Below are positions 8,803 through 17,597 of a stretch of 64,000 bases of DNA, one piece after another. A model generated the notes under the pieces. It saw only the letters and a list, made by a program, of their open reading frames with translations. It was not told the origin of the DNA and ran no database searches. Source of the DNA: Candidatus Scalindua sp. SCAELEC01 (lineage in GTDB: Bacteria; Planctomycetota; Brocadiia; Brocadiales; Scalinduaceae); the NCBI GenBank assembly GCA_004282745.1, contig SHMT01000009.1:82427-146426 (forward strand), written 5' to 3'. The position numbers were made by a program, and so were the translations under genes. Each line of letters opens with the position of its first letter. Position 1 is the first letter of the stretch.

Positions 8803-9284
8803 GTTATTTTCACACCCCTTAATTGTTCAATATCTTGCCTCGTTTTCAACAATCTCAGACCTTCTACCGTTGCTTTTACCACATTTAAAGCATTTCGAGT
8901 ACCATATGACTTTGTCAAAATATCCGTTATCCCTGCTGCAACCAGAACCGATCTCGCAGAACCACCCGCTTTTATTCCGGTACCGGGAGCTGCAGGTTTC
9001 AAATAAACTCTCGCCGATTTAAAACAACCCCAAACCTCATGTGGTATGGTACCCTTCACAATCGGTATTGAAACTAGGCTCTTGTTTGCATCTTTCAAAG
9101 ACTTTCCCACAGCGTTTGGCACATCCCTTGCCTTACCGAACCCATAACCGACCTTCCCATTTTTATCACCCACTACCGCCAATGCACTAAAGCTCATGCT
9201 CTTACCACCTTTAGTGACATTGGTACATCTGTTAATCTTGACTATTGTTTCATCAAGTTTTCCTGTTTTATTTTCTCTTGCCAA
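8799..9284 (-). CDS. rpsE: 30S ribosomal protein S5
   Basis: S5 has an N-terminal double-stranded RNA-binding domain with VKINRCTNVTKGGKSMSFSA (residues about 15 to 34) and a C-terminal domain with PAAPGTGIKAGG and AGITDILTKSYGTRN. It acts in decoding fidelity and mRNA unwinding at the 30S entry channel. The 161 residues cover the whole family. Confidence 0.97.
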   Translation of the reverse strand: MARENKTGKLDETIVKINRCTNVTKGGKSMSFSALAVVGDKNGKVGYGFGKARDVPNAVGKSLKDANKSLVSIPIVKGTIPHEVWGCFKSARVYLKPAAPGTGIKAGGSARSVLVAAGITDILTKSYGTRNALNVVKATVEGLRLLKTRQDIEQLRGVKIT

Positions 9285-9322
9285 AATACCTCCCCAAGCC
9301 TCTGAGACCCGACAGTAATTCT

Positions 9323-9691
9323 TTAAAAAATAAGATCATTAGCCCTAGCACTTTCAGCCAGAGCCTTAACCCTTCCATGGAACTTATAACCACCTTTGTC
9401 GAATACAACCTTAGTAATCCCAATCTTTTTTGCCTCTTCTGCTATCTTAACCCCTACCATCTCTGCAGCCTTAGTGTTCCCACCGTATGTCAACTTCCCC
9501 TTTAAATCTTTCGACAAGGTTGACGCACTCGCAAGAGTTTTACCCGAAGAATCATCAATCAATTGACAATATAAATTCGTTAAGCTCCGAAAAACTGAGA
9601 GCCTTGGTCTGTCTTGATTGCCAATAACTTTCTTCCTTAATCCTTTATGTCTTTTCAATCTTTTTAATCTTTTTTCTTTGGTTATATTCAT
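9323..9691 (-). CDS. rplR: 50S ribosomal protein L18
   Basis: The 122-residue protein has the 5S rRNA-binding L18 pattern: [29 protein letters not shown] and the C-terminal [26 protein letters not shown]. The basic N-terminus ([18 protein letters not shown]) is normal for the family. It lies between rplF and rpsE in the spc order. Confidence 0.97.
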   Translation of the reverse strand: MNITKEKRLKRLKRHKGLRKKVIGNQDRPRLSVFRSLTNLYCQLIDDSSGKTLASASTLSKDLKGKLTYGGNTKAAEMVGVKIAEEAKKIGITKVVFDKGGYKFHGRVKALAESARANDLIF

Positions 9692-9724
9692 GAGAAAATC
9701 GTTTTTAATGCGTGAATAATAAAA

Positions 9725-10285
9725 TTACTTTGCTGACGATACTGCCTTTCCAGCTTTTCGACGAATGACCTCGTCCGCATATTTAACACCCTTTCCTTTA
9801 TATGGTTCAGGAGGTCGTAAACTCCTGATATTAGCTGCTATTTGTCCTACCAGCTGTTTATCAGCGCCAAAAATTGTGAGTCTACCAGGATTCGTTTGGT
9901 TTTTTATGTCTATTTTTATACCCTCCGGAACGGACATATTAATTGGATGTGAAAATCCTAATTGAAAGACCAGCTCATTCCCCTGTAATTTAACGCTATA
10001 TCCCAATCCTATAATTTCAAGATCCTTTGAGAAGCCAACATCTACACCGTGAATATTGTTTGCTAAAAGAGTTCTCGTCAAACCATGAAGCTCTTTAGAT
10101 TTTCTTTCATCTGAGGGCCGATTAACGGTAATTTGCTTTTTTTCTTTATCAAGCTCGACCTTCATCAATCCATGAGGAGTGAGGAACAATTTTCCATTTT
10201 TCCCTTCGACACTGATTTTACCTTTTTTTAAGTCAACCTTAACCCCATCGGGTATGTTTATAGGGTTATTACCTATCCTTGACAT
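9725..10285 (-). CDS. rplF: 50S ribosomal protein L6
   Basis: Two repeated L6 domains are visible; the first begins MSRIGNNPINIPDGVKV with SVEGKNGKL, and the second ends with the signature LRPPEPYKGKGVKYADEVIRRKAGK. L6 binds near the sarcin-ricin loop and supports factor binding. At 186 residues it is slightly longer than the 177 of E. coli. Confidence 0.97.
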   Translation of the reverse strand: MSRIGNNPINIPDGVKVDLKKGKISVEGKNGKLFLTPHGLMKVELDKEKKQITVNRPSDERKSKELHGLTRTLLANNIHGVDVGFSKDLEIIGLGYSVKLQGNELVFQLGFSHPINMSVPEGIKIDIKNQTNPGRLTIFGADKQLVGQIAANIRSLRPPEPYKGKGVKYADEVIRRKAGKAVSSAK

Positions 10286-10344
10286 ATCACCATCACCTTT
10301 GAACTCCTCGATATTTAGAGGGCTTTAATGTTACAAAAAAATAA

Positions 10345-10743
10345 TCACCATACGGTACAGATAAGTTCACCACCTATATTTTTCTCTCTACACTCTCTAT
10401 TACTTAAAATACCGTTCGATGTTGAGTAAACAGCCATACCAATACCACTAAGCACACTTGCAACATCTTCAACCTTTTTATAGACTCGCTTTCCGGGACG
10501 ACTCTCTCTTTTAATCGAGTTTATTACCTTCCGTTTCAAGGGACCATATTTAAGATACACTCTTAAGACACCCTGTTTTTCGTCGGATATTTTCTTAAAA
10601 TCACAAATAAAACCCTCTCTCTTAAAAACTTCTGCGATGTCAATTTTTATCCGAGATGATGGGATGTTTACACTTTCCTTGCCAACCATGTTTGCATTTC
10701 TTATTCTTGTTAACATATCGGCTATAGGGTCCGTCATAGACAT
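10345..10743 (-). CDS. rpsH: 30S ribosomal protein S8
   Basis: S8 (132 residues) opens MSMTDPIADMLTRIRNA and ends with GIAVYSTSNGILSNREC-like residues (here GMAVYSTSNGILSNREC, then GGELICTVW). It is a primary binder of the central domain of 16S rRNA and in E. coli represses the spc operon through a site at the rplX-rplE region. Confidence 0.97.
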   Translation of the reverse strand: MSMTDPIADMLTRIRNANMVGKESVNIPSSRIKIDIAEVFKREGFICDFKKISDEKQGVLRVYLKYGPLKRKVINSIKRESRPGKRVYKKVEDVASVLSGIGMAVYSTSNGILSNRECREKNIGGELICTVW

Positions 10744-10775
10744 TTGATACTCCTTTTTGTTAAGAACTACTTTAC

Positions 10776-10961
10776 TTACCAGCTTGCTTTTTTTACACCT
10801 GGGATCTCAGCCTTTGAGGCAAGACTCCTAAAACATATCCTGCAAATTTGAAATTTCCTATAATACGCTCGAACTCTACCGCATAGCTGGCAACGATTGT
10901 ATCTTCGAGTTTTGTATTTAGGTTCCTTGGAACATTTTACTTTTAACGCTTTCCTCGCCAT
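10776..10961 (-). CDS. rpsN: 30S ribosomal protein S14, short zinc type
   Basis: This is the 61-residue zinc form of S14 (often called type Z), with Cys24, Cys27, Cys40 and Cys43 in [20 protein letters not shown], rather than the 100-residue zinc-free form of E. coli. It lies in the spc operon between rplE and rpsH. Confidence 0.97.
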   Translation of the reverse strand: MARKALKVKCSKEPKYKTRRYNRCQLCGRVRAYYRKFQICRICFRSLASKAEIPGVKKASW

Positions 10962-10996
10962 ATAATCTCCATAGTCACATTACGACAAGATGTTTA

Positions 10997-11554
10997 CTAA
11001 TTTACAAAGTTAGCATCTTGCTTAAAAGGCATACCAAATAACTTTAGCAACTCATATGATTGTACATCTTTTTTCCCCGATACCACCAAGGTAATATCCA
11101 TCCCCTGAGAATAGAGAACATCATCGATATCAATCTCAGGAAACTCCGAAAGCTCACTAATTCCCAAGGTATAATTACCATTCCCATCAAACGAACGAGA
11201 AGATACACCACGGAAATCTTTAATCCTTGGCAATACGACACTTACCAGTCTATCGAGAAATTCATAAGCTCGCTTACCCCTAAGGGTTACTTTGCAACCG
11301 ACAATGTCACCTTTCCTAATCTTAAAACCAGCAACGGCCTTTCTTGCCTTTGTAATTGCCGGCTTTTGACCCGTAATTGTGGCAAGATGTTTTACCGCAT
11401 CATCAATTCTTTTTTTTTCTTCTTTAGCCTTCCCCAAACCCATATTAATTACAATCTTGAGAAGTTTTGGAACCTCTAAATGGTTTTTATATTGGAAACG
11501 CTCCATGAGTTCTTTAATATATTCGTCTTTATATTTTTCTAGTAAACGTGCCAT
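10997..11554 (-). CDS. rplE: 50S ribosomal protein L5
   Basis: L5 (185 residues) binds 5S rRNA and touches P-site tRNA. The family motifs VPKLLKIVINMGLG, TGQKPAITKARKAVAGFKIR and RGVSSRSFDGNGNYTLGI are all present. It lies between rplX and rpsN with normal spacing. Confidence 0.97.
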   Translation of the reverse strand: MARLLEKYKDEYIKELMERFQYKNHLEVPKLLKIVINMGLGKAKEEKKRIDDAVKHLATITGQKPAITKARKAVAGFKIRKGDIVGCKVTLRGKRAYEFLDRLVSVVLPRIKDFRGVSSRSFDGNGNYTLGISELSEFPEIDIDDVLYSQGMDITLVVSGKKDVQSYELLKLFGMPFKQDANFVN

Positions 11555-11581
11555 AATATTTAATTCTCTTTAAATGATAAA

Positions 11582-11917
11582 CTATTCTCCAACTACTATC
11601 TCACTTCCACATTTATAACAGACTCTTATTTTTTCACCATTATCAAGAAACTTCCGCCTTACCCTTACACCTTTTCCTGATTTTTCGCAGCTTTTGTTTT
11701 GACAAACCACTAACACATTTGACCATGATATCGAAGCTTCCATCTGCATACGGCCACCTTGAGGGTTTTTCTCACTTTTACGGATATGTTTCTGAACATA
11801 ATTCACCCCCTCAACAATCACTCTTCTCTTAGAGGAGAGTATGCTGAGAATTTTACCCGTCTTCCCAGAATCATCACCTGCCATCACCTGAACAAAATCA
11901 TTTTTCCTAACATGCAT
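11582..11917 (-). CDS. rplX: 50S ribosomal protein L24 with CxxC pairs
   Basis: The N-terminal KOW domain (MHVRKNDFVQVMAGDDSGKTG) and GVNYVQKHIRKS identify L24, an assembly initiator near the exit tunnel. The C-terminal part has Cys72, Cys77, Cys100 and Cys103, a likely zinc ribbon that E. coli L24 lacks but many other bacteria share. Length is 111 residues. Confidence 0.96.
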   Translation of the reverse strand: MHVRKNDFVQVMAGDDSGKTGKILSILSSKRRVIVEGVNYVQKHIRKSEKNPQGGRMQMEASISWSNVLVVCQNKSCEKSGKGVRVRRKFLDNGEKIRVCYKCGSEIVVGE

Positions 11918-11959
11918 TTACCAATTTATCCTTTTACACAAATTGACTATATAGTATGC

Positions 11960-12328
11960 TTATACAACTTCTGGAGCCAAAGAAATTATTTTCATAAAAT
12001 TTCTTTGCCTCAATTCCTTGGCCACAGCACCGAAAATACGTGTCCCTTTTGGATTCCCATCTTCGTCAACTATTACAATTGCATTGGTATCAAAACGAAG
12101 ATATGAACCATCTCCACGCCTAACATTCCTTTTCGTCCGCACCACAACACCTTTTACCACATCACCTTTTTTCACGACACCGTCAGGTAAAGCCTTTTTG
12201 ACGGCAACAACTATAACGTCACCGATCGAGGCATAGATTCGGCGTGAACCTCCAAGGACTTTAATACACTTTGCCTTTTTAGCACCCGAGTTATCAGCTA
12301 CATCAACCTTAGTTTGCTCCATTATCAT
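11960..12328 (-). CDS. rplN: 50S ribosomal protein L14
   Basis: The 122-residue beta-barrel protein begins [24 protein letters not shown] and contains the L14 signature [20 protein letters not shown] and the end [17 protein letters not shown]14 forms an intersubunit bridge and binds the silencing factor RsfS in many bacteria. It lies 17 bases before rpsQ in coordinate order. Confidence 0.97.
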   Translation of the reverse strand: MIMEQTKVDVADNSGAKKAKCIKVLGGSRRIYASIGDVIVVAVKKALPDGVVKKGDVVKGVVVRTKRNVRRGDGSYLRFDTNAIVIVDEDGNPKGTRIFGAVAKELRQRNFMKIISLAPEVV

Positions 12329-12345
12329 TTCTTACATTCCCAAAA

Positions 12346-12600
12346 TCATTTAATAATACGCACCAACTCCCAGCGCTTTGTCTTGCTTAAAGGTCTTGTC
12401 TCTACGATTTCGACTTTATCCTTACATTTTGCCTCATTGGCCTCATCATGAACCTTATACTTCGTGGTCCTTTTAACAAATTTACCGTATCTCGGATGTT
12501 GCACGCGCTTTTCAAATGCAACAACTACGGTTTTAAACATTTTATCACTCACTACTATACCAACAACTCTTTTTCTTTTTCTCTTTTCCTTGGTCTCCAT
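12346..12600 (-). CDS. rpsQ: 30S ribosomal protein S17
   Basis: An 84-residue OB-fold protein with [18 protein letters not shown] and [19 protein letters not shown], diagnostic of S17, a primary 16S rRNA binder. Its ATG shares one base with the rpmC stop (TAATG), so the two are translationally coupled. Confidence 0.97.
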   Translation of the reverse strand: METKEKRKRKRVVGIVVSDKMFKTVVVAFEKRVQHPRYGKFVKRTTKYKVHDEANEAKCKDKVEIVETRPLSKTKRWELVRIIK

Positions 12601-12830
12601 TACACCCTATCTTCCGTTTTCTGGAATAGGTCTTTGTTAATACCCAAATCCATCTCTTTCATAATTGTTTTTATTCGCGCTATCTCTTTCCTTGTCTGCC
12701 TGTATTGTGCAGTATTCCTCTGTTCCCCAGCCTGCCATTGAAATCTTAGATTCAATAACTCTCTTTTAAATGAATCAAGCTCTTCCAGCATTTCTGCCCG
12801 TAATTTCTCACGAATCTCAATCGGTTTCAA
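12600..12830 (-). CDS. rpmC: 50S ribosomal protein L29
   Basis: A short helical-hairpin protein at the peptide exit; the L29 pattern [22 protein letters not shown] and [14 protein letters not shown] is clear. It has 76 residues against about 63 to 67 in most bacteria, with the extra length at the C-terminus ([19 protein letters not shown]). It overlaps rplP by 4 bases. Confidence 0.95.
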   Translation of the reverse strand: MKPIEIREKLRAEMLEELDSFKRELLNLRFQWQAGEQRNTAQYRQTRKEIARIKTIMKEMDLGINKDLFQKTEDRV

Positions 12831-13246
12831 ACTGACTGCCTCCTATGAATAAACCTTACCTTAATTGGCATTTTATATGCGACTCTAGTAAATGCCTGCC
12901 TGGCAATATCTTCAGGGATTCCACCAATTTCGTACAGGATTGTACCAGGCTTCACGACAGCAACCCAATTTTCTGGCTCACCTTTCCCTTTTCCCATCCT
13001 TGTTTCAATAGGTTTGGCCGTAACTGATTTGTGTGGAAAAACCCTAATAATAAGCTTACCTTCTCTCGATACATAACGCGTAGCTGCTATCCTACCAGAC
13101 TCAAGCTGTTGAGCGGTAACCCAGCAATGCTCTAATGCCTGCAATCCATATTCCCCAAAACTTACGGTATTACCCCTCGTTGCATTCCCTTCATTTCTCT
13201 GTCTTTGAGATTTTCTAAACTTAACTCTTTTTGGCATTAAGCGCAT
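12827..13246 (-). CDS. rplP: 50S ribosomal protein L16
   Basis: The start is set at the ATG of MRLMPKRVKFRKSQ, which matches the family beginning and follows AAAAGGGGG at good distance; an upstream in-frame ATG would add eight non-family residues. The 139-residue product has GRIAATRYVSREGKLIIRVFPHKSVTAKP and the R-M-G-K-GKGEPE loop. L16 organises A-site tRNA on the 50S. It overlaps the end of rpsC by 26 bases. Confidence 0.95.
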   Translation of the reverse strand: MRLMPKRVKFRKSQRQRNEGNATRGNTVSFGEYGLQALEHCWVTAQQLESGRIAATRYVSREGKLIIRVFPHKSVTAKPIETRMGKGKGEPENWVAVVKPGTILYEIGGIPEDIARQAFTRVAYKMPIKVRFIHRRQSV

Positions 13247-13892
13247 AGTTACCCCCTTTTCCAGCCTCACTCAGCCCTTTGTAGATCCACACTTTCACAC
13301 CAATCGTACCATAACTGGTAAACGACTCTGCAAATCCATAATCAATATTCGCCCTCAATGTGTGCAACGGAATGCTACCTGCTGTAGCACCTTCTGTCCT
13401 CGCTATCTCTGCACCACCTAAACGTCCTGATATCTGAACCTTTACACCGAGGGCTCCCATATTAAAAGTAGTATCTACAGACTTCTTTATCGTTCTCCTA
13501 AAAGCCGCTCTTTTTTTTAGCTGCTCAGCTATTCCCTCTGCGACCAATTGGGCCTCTAACTCAGGTTTGTCGATCTCCTGTATTTTGATGTCGACACCTT
13601 TTCCAATAACTTTTTCTATCCGCTCTTTCAGTTTCTCGATCTCCGCCCCTTTGCGACCAATCAATAAACCTGGTCGCGATGTATGCAAAATCAACCTGGC
13701 TTCTTCATCACGAGTTCGCTCTATTTCGATCTTAGAGATCCCAGCAAATCGATAATTAGCCTTAATGAACTTACGAATTTTTTGATCCTCTACAAGCAAC
13801 TTTCCAAAATCTTTCTTGCCCGCATACCATCGAGATCTCCACTTTTCTGTAATCCCTATCCTAAACCCGATTGGACACACTTTCTGTCCCAT
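13221..13892 (-). CDS. rpsC: 30S ribosomal protein S3
   Basis: The 223-residue protein begins MGQKVCPIGFRIGITEKW, has a type II KH domain with HTSRPGLLIGRKGAEIEKLKE, and the S3 C-terminal domain with QISGRLGGAEIARTE. S3 forms part of the mRNA entry helicase ring. It is followed in the same direction by rplP with overlap, and preceded by an unusual 142-base gap after rplV. Confidence 0.97.
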   Translation of the reverse strand: MGQKVCPIGFRIGITEKWRSRWYAGKKDFGKLLVEDQKIRKFIKANYRFAGISKIEIERTRDEEARLILHTSRPGLLIGRKGAEIEKLKERIEKVIGKGVDIKIQEIDKPELEAQLVAEGIAEQLKKRAAFRRTIKKSVDTTFNMGALGVKVQISGRLGGAEIARTEGATAGSIPLHTLRANIDYGFAESFTSYGTIGVKVWIYKGLSEAGKGGNYALNAKKS

Positions 13893-14034
13893 TTTATCAC
13901 CTTAAAAATTTACCGTGCACCAAAGAACTATATGCTAAAATTCTAATAAGCCTTGTTATCCGAAACAATCCTACAAACTAAACAAAGTATAATGCTACGA
14001 ATTTAAGGCAGTGAACCCAAAACACACAAAGCAC
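13893..14034 (-). promoter_or_regulatory. Possible internal promoter between rplV and rpsC
   Basis: In most bacteria rplV and rpsC nearly touch; here 142 bases separate them. On the minus strand TTCACT is followed after 18 bases by TATACT, a 4/6 and 5/6 match to the sigma-70 consensus. This is weak evidence for an internal promoter; no terminator-like hairpin was seen. Confidence 0.25.
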
Positions 14035-14373
14035 TTACTTCGCAGCACTTGTTAATACAAGTGAAATATGACTCGTGCGCCTCTTAATCATAGTAGAAAC
14101 ACCTCTAGCACGAGGACGATGCCATTTCCTCACTGGCCCCTCATCTACACGGATTTCTTTGACAAATAGTGAATCCGCCTCAATTTCACCATTTTCAAGC
14201 ACACTGGCTATCGCTGCCCTTAAAATTTTATCCAACATTGAGGAAGCCCTCTTATTGGTAAATCTTAAAATACCCAAAGCCCCATTGACCGATTTACCTC
14301 GAATTAAATCAGCAACATATCTAGCTTTTCTTGGAGAGGTTTTTGCGAACCTATATTTTGATTTAAATTCCAT
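14035..14373 (-). CDS. rplV: 50S ribosomal protein L22
   Basis: A 112-residue protein with FAKTSPRKARYVADLIRG near the start and the tunnel-loop region GPVRKWHRPRARGVSTMIKRRTSHI near the end, both diagnostic of L22. The extended loop lines the peptide exit tunnel and takes part in nascent-chain stalling and macrolide response. Confidence 0.97.
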   Translation of the reverse strand: MEFKSKYRFAKTSPRKARYVADLIRGKSVNGALGILRFTNKRASSMLDKILRAAIASVLENGEIEADSLFVKEIRVDEGPVRKWHRPRARGVSTMIKRRTSHISLVLTSAAK

Positions 14374-14420
14374 ATCTAACCATTCAAACTATTAAAATTA
14401 ACTCATTAAACAATGCGTAA

Positions 14421-14690
14421 CTATTTTTTCTTTCTTGCGGTATGGCCTCTAAAAGTCCTCGTTGGCGCAAATTCACCCAACTTGTGACCAACAAGGTCCT
14501 CAACAACAAAGACCTTATTGAAACTTTTACCATTGTGCACAAGAAATGTATGCGATACAAACTCAGGGAGAATTGTACTACTTCTCGACCAGGTTCGTAT
14601 TGGTTCTTTATCTCCAGATTCCTTCTGCTTCAATACCTTTTTCATTAATTTTAATTCAACAAACGGTCCCTTTTTTATCGAACGTCCCAT
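14421..14690 (-). CDS. rpsS: 30S ribosomal protein S19
   Basis: This 89-residue head protein starts [19 protein letters not shown] and carries [23 protein letters not shown] and the end [20 protein letters not shown]19 pairs with S13 near the A site. It lies between rplB and rplV in the S10 order. Confidence 0.97.
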   Translation of the reverse strand: MGRSIKKGPFVELKLMKKVLKQKESGDKEPIRTWSRSSTILPEFVSHTFLVHNGKSFNKVFVVEDLVGHKLGEFAPTRTFRGHTARKKK

Positions 14691-14744
14691 AGCTTTTTTT
14701 CTTTTCAGTACAAATTATTAATAATTTAAGAGAGTAGATATAAA

Positions 14745-15572
14745 TTATTTCTTTCTCTTCCTCACAATAAATTTATTACTCAGCGCCTTCCTTTTTCGTG
14801 TTTTCCCACCTTTTGCAAGAACACCGGTCGGTGAACACGGATGCCTACCACCATGGCTCCGACCCTCACCACCACCTAAAGGATGGGCGACAGGGTTCAT
14901 TGCCACACCTCTAACATGCGGCCTTTTCCCCTTCCATCTATTTCTCCCCGCCTTACCGATAGTACAACCCATGTGGTCAATATTTCCAACTTGACCAATT
15001 GTTGCCTTACACTTATGAAATACCTTACGAACCTCTCCGGACGGAAGAACAATTTGCGCGTAAGTACCCTCTTTCGCCACAATTCTCGCTGCATTACCCG
15101 CAGACCTGACAATCTTACCACCACCACCAACTTTTAATTCAATATTATGGACTTCCAAGCCAAGGGGTATGTTTTCCAAAGGCATCGCATTACCCAATTG
15201 AGGATCCACCTTAATACCAGAAAGGAGGCGCTGCCCGACTTCCAATCCTTTTGGTGCTAAAATATACCGTTTTTCACCATCAAGATAATGAAGCAAAGCT
15301 ATGTTTGCAGAACGATTTGGATCGTACTCCACACTGGCTACTACAGCAGGAATATCGTTTTTATCTCTTTTGAAATCTATTATCCGGTATTTCCTCTTAC
15401 TACCACCACCCCTGTGTCGAGTTGTAATCTTACCGCTATTATTTCTCCCACCGGTCTTCTTAAGTGGTTTCAAGAGACTTTTTTCTGGAGTCTTCTTTGT
15501 TATCTCAGAAAAATCTGATACACTTCCAAATCTTCTCCCACTGGTAGTGGGTTTGTAACGTTTTATTCCCAA
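14745..15572 (-). CDS. rplB: 50S ribosomal protein L2
   Basis: The 275-residue protein shows the L2 core: [19 protein letters not shown] and the C-terminal [20 protein letters not shown], which contains the histidine conserved near the peptidyl-transferase centre. L2 is needed for subunit association and peptidyl transfer. Normal S10-operon position. Confidence 0.97.
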   Translation of the reverse strand: MGIKRYKPTTSGRRFGSVSDFSEITKKTPEKSLLKPLKKTGGRNNSGKITTRHRGGGSKRKYRIIDFKRDKNDIPAVVASVEYDPNRSANIALLHYLDGEKRYILAPKGLEVGQRLLSGIKVDPQLGNAMPLENIPLGLEVHNIELKVGGGGKIVRSAGNAARIVAKEGTYAQIVLPSGEVRKVFHKCKATIGQVGNIDHMGCTIGKAGRNRWKGKRPHVRGVAMNPVAHPLGGGEGRSHGGRHPCSPTGVLAKGGKTRKRKALSNKFIVRKRKK

Positions 15573-15604
15573 TTAATACCAACCTCCAATTCCTGCGTGT
15601 CTTG

Positions 15605-15886
15605 TTAGTAGCCAAAATCTATAGTACTACCCTCTTTCAAGGTCACAATCGCTTTCTTCCAACTACTCGTTTTATAGACCTTATTCCGGTAACTTCGCTT
15701 CTTACCACTCCTGTTAAGTGTTCGCACATTATCCACTTTCACTTCAAACAACTTTTCAATTGCCTCTTTTATCTGAATTTTGTTAGCTTTTCTATTTACT
15801 TCAAAGTGAAACGAATTGGTCAATTCCCTATCAGCAACACTTTTTTCTGAATTTAAGGGTCTTTTAATAATCTGATAATAATCCAT
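15605..15886 (-). CDS. rplW: 50S ribosomal protein L23
   Basis: At 93 residues it fits L23: IIKRPLNSEKSV at the start, VNRKANKIQIKEAIEKLFEVKV and VRTLNRSGKKRSYR. L23 is the exit-tunnel docking site for trigger factor and the signal recognition particle. It sits between rplD and rplB. Confidence 0.96.
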   Translation of the reverse strand: MDYYQIIKRPLNSEKSVADRELTNSFHFEVNRKANKIQIKEAIEKLFEVKVDNVRTLNRSGKKRSYRNKVYKTSSWKKAIVTLKEGSTIDFGY

Positions 15887-15927
15887 AATAAAATCTTAAT
15901 TACAAAAAAAATTTAACAGACAAACAA

Positions 15928-16545
15928 TCACTTTTTCTTTAGCCATTCAAAGGCTTCGACAGTCATTACGATGTGTTGATACTTGACAACATCATAAGCG
16001 CATAACTGTGAAGATAATTTCAAACGCATATCGTAGATATTCTGCGTTGATTTCCATACCATTTCATCTTTGTCCTGCATGACGAGAAGACAGCTACCCT
16101 GAATACCGAGAGACCTGATCAAAGTTATCATTTTTTTCGTACTTGGCCGTTCAAAAACAAGCTCCTCTATCAACATAACTTCGTTCTCTTTTAGCTTCCC
16201 TAAAATAGCTGAATAGAGAGCTACCTTTTTTGCTTTTCGAGGCATGGTATAGCGATAATCTCTTGGCCTCGGCCCAAAAATAATCCCCCCGCCTTTCCAC
16301 AAAGGGGAACGAATTGTTCCCGCTCGTGCCCTTCCAGTATGTTTTTGCGCCCACGGTTTACGACCGCCACCACTCACTTCAGACCGGGTCTTCGAAGATG
16401 CTATACAATCTCTTAAGTTCGCCTCATACATAAGCACGGCATCTCTCAAAAGAGCCTTATGAACAGTCCCGCCAAATCCATCCTCAGAAACCGATACCGG
16501 TTTTTCTAATACTCCGTTTTTATCAAATACTTGTACTTCCAACAT
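15928..16545 (-). CDS. rplD: 50S ribosomal protein L4
   Basis: L4 (205 residues) carries the tunnel-loop signature GGGRKPWAQKHTGRARAGT and the SPLWKGGGIIFGPRPRDY segment. Besides structure, L4 in E. coli represses its own S10 operon by attenuation and translational control; whether that occurs here cannot be read from the sequence. It starts 17 bases after rplC ends. Confidence 0.97.
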   Translation of the reverse strand: MLEVQVFDKNGVLEKPVSVSEDGFGGTVHKALLRDAVLMYEANLRDCIASSKTRSEVSGGGRKPWAQKHTGRARAGTIRSPLWKGGGIIFGPRPRDYRYTMPRKAKKVALYSAILGKLKENEVMLIEELVFERPSTKKMITLIRSLGIQGSCLLVMQDKDEMVWKSTQNIYDMRLKLSSQLCAYDVVKYQHIVMTVEAFEWLKKK

Positions 16546-16562
16546 ACGGTTAACGGCCTTTC

Positions 16563-17186
16563 TTATTTACACTTTTTCAAAGTAACATAACCACCTTTGG
16601 GCCCTGGTACGGCACCTTTAACACAAATGAGATTAGCACTCTCATCAACCTTCACTACCTCTAAATTCCTTACCGTCGTCCGGTCACCACCCATCCTACC
16701 TGACATTTTCCGCCCTTTCAGGACACGACCCGGATCAGTACCAGCACCAACCGAGCCAGAACCTCTGGGTCTTGTTGAGCCATGTGTTTCGGGACCACCT
16801 CGGAACCCCCATCTCTTCATAACCCCGGCAAAACCTTTCCCTTTACTCGTTCCTGAAATATCGAGCTTATCAACACCCTCAAAAATCTTAACGGTTAACC
16901 TTTGACCAATCTCATATTGATCTCCTGATCCAACACTCAATTCTCTAATAAATCTTTTTGGACTCATGTTTGCTTTCTTGCAATGCCCAATCTCTGCCTT
17001 AGTTGAGACTTTCTCCTTTTTATCATCGAACCCGATTTGAATGGCAGTATATCCATCAACCTGCGCAGTTTTTATTTGTAAAATATCGCACGGCCCTGCT
17101 TCAATCAATGTAATTGGAACAATCTCTCCCTGTTCGTTGTAAACCTGTGACATGCCTAGCTTTTTTCCCAGTAATCCATTTGCCAT
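16563..17186 (-). CDS. rplC: 50S ribosomal protein L3
   Basis: The 207-residue protein begins MANGLLGKKLGMSQVYNEQGE and contains GKGFAGVMKRWGFRGGPETHG, RPRGSGSVG and the GRMGGDRTTVRN segment, all L3 signatures. Its loop reaches the peptidyl-transferase centre. It is separated from rpsJ by 77 bases. Confidence 0.97.
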   Translation of the reverse strand: MANGLLGKKLGMSQVYNEQGEIVPITLIEAGPCDILQIKTAQVDGYTAIQIGFDDKKEKVSTKAEIGHCKKANMSPKRFIRELSVGSGDQYEIGQRLTVKIFEGVDKLDISGTSKGKGFAGVMKRWGFRGGPETHGSTRPRGSGSVGAGTDPGRVLKGRKMSGRMGGDRTTVRNLEVVKVDESANLICVKGAVPGPKGGYVTLKKCK

Positions 17187-17263
17187 TTTATGTAAACCTA
17201 CTATCCTATCAATTTTAAATAACCACTAACAATAAAAAGTAAACGTTAAAGCCAGACACTCAA

Positions 17264-17581
17264 TTAAGCTTTAATTTTTATCTCAATACCAGCAGGCATG
17301 TTTAGCTTATTTAAGGCATCAACAGTTTTACCGGTTGGTTCAACTATATCAATTAACCGTTTATGAGTTCTAATCTCAAACTGTTCACGTGATTTTTTAT
17401 CAACATGTGGGGAACGCAAGACCGTAAACCTCTCTATCCGTGTTGGTAAAGGTATCGGTCCACACACTTTCGCTCCGGTTCTTTTCGCAGTTTCAACTAT
17501 ATCAGCTGCTGACAGGTCAAGATTCCTATGATCAAATGATTCCATTCTAATACGTATTTTAAAGTCCACTTCGTTAACCAT
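17264..17581 (-). CDS. rpsJ: 30S ribosomal protein S10 / NusE
   Basis: A 105-residue S10 with [40 protein letters not shown] and [19 protein letters not shown]10 works both in the 30S head and, as NusE, in antitermination with NusB and NusG. Here it follows tuf copy 1 by only 16 bases, so the S10 operon is joined to the str operon. Confidence 0.97.
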   Translation of the reverse strand: MVNEVDFKIRIRMESFDHRNLDLSAADIVETAKRTGAKVCGPIPLPTRIERFTVLRSPHVDKKSREQFEIRTHKRLIDIVEPTGKTVDALNKLNMPAGIEIKIKA

Positions 17582-17597
17582 AACTTATCCCAATATC

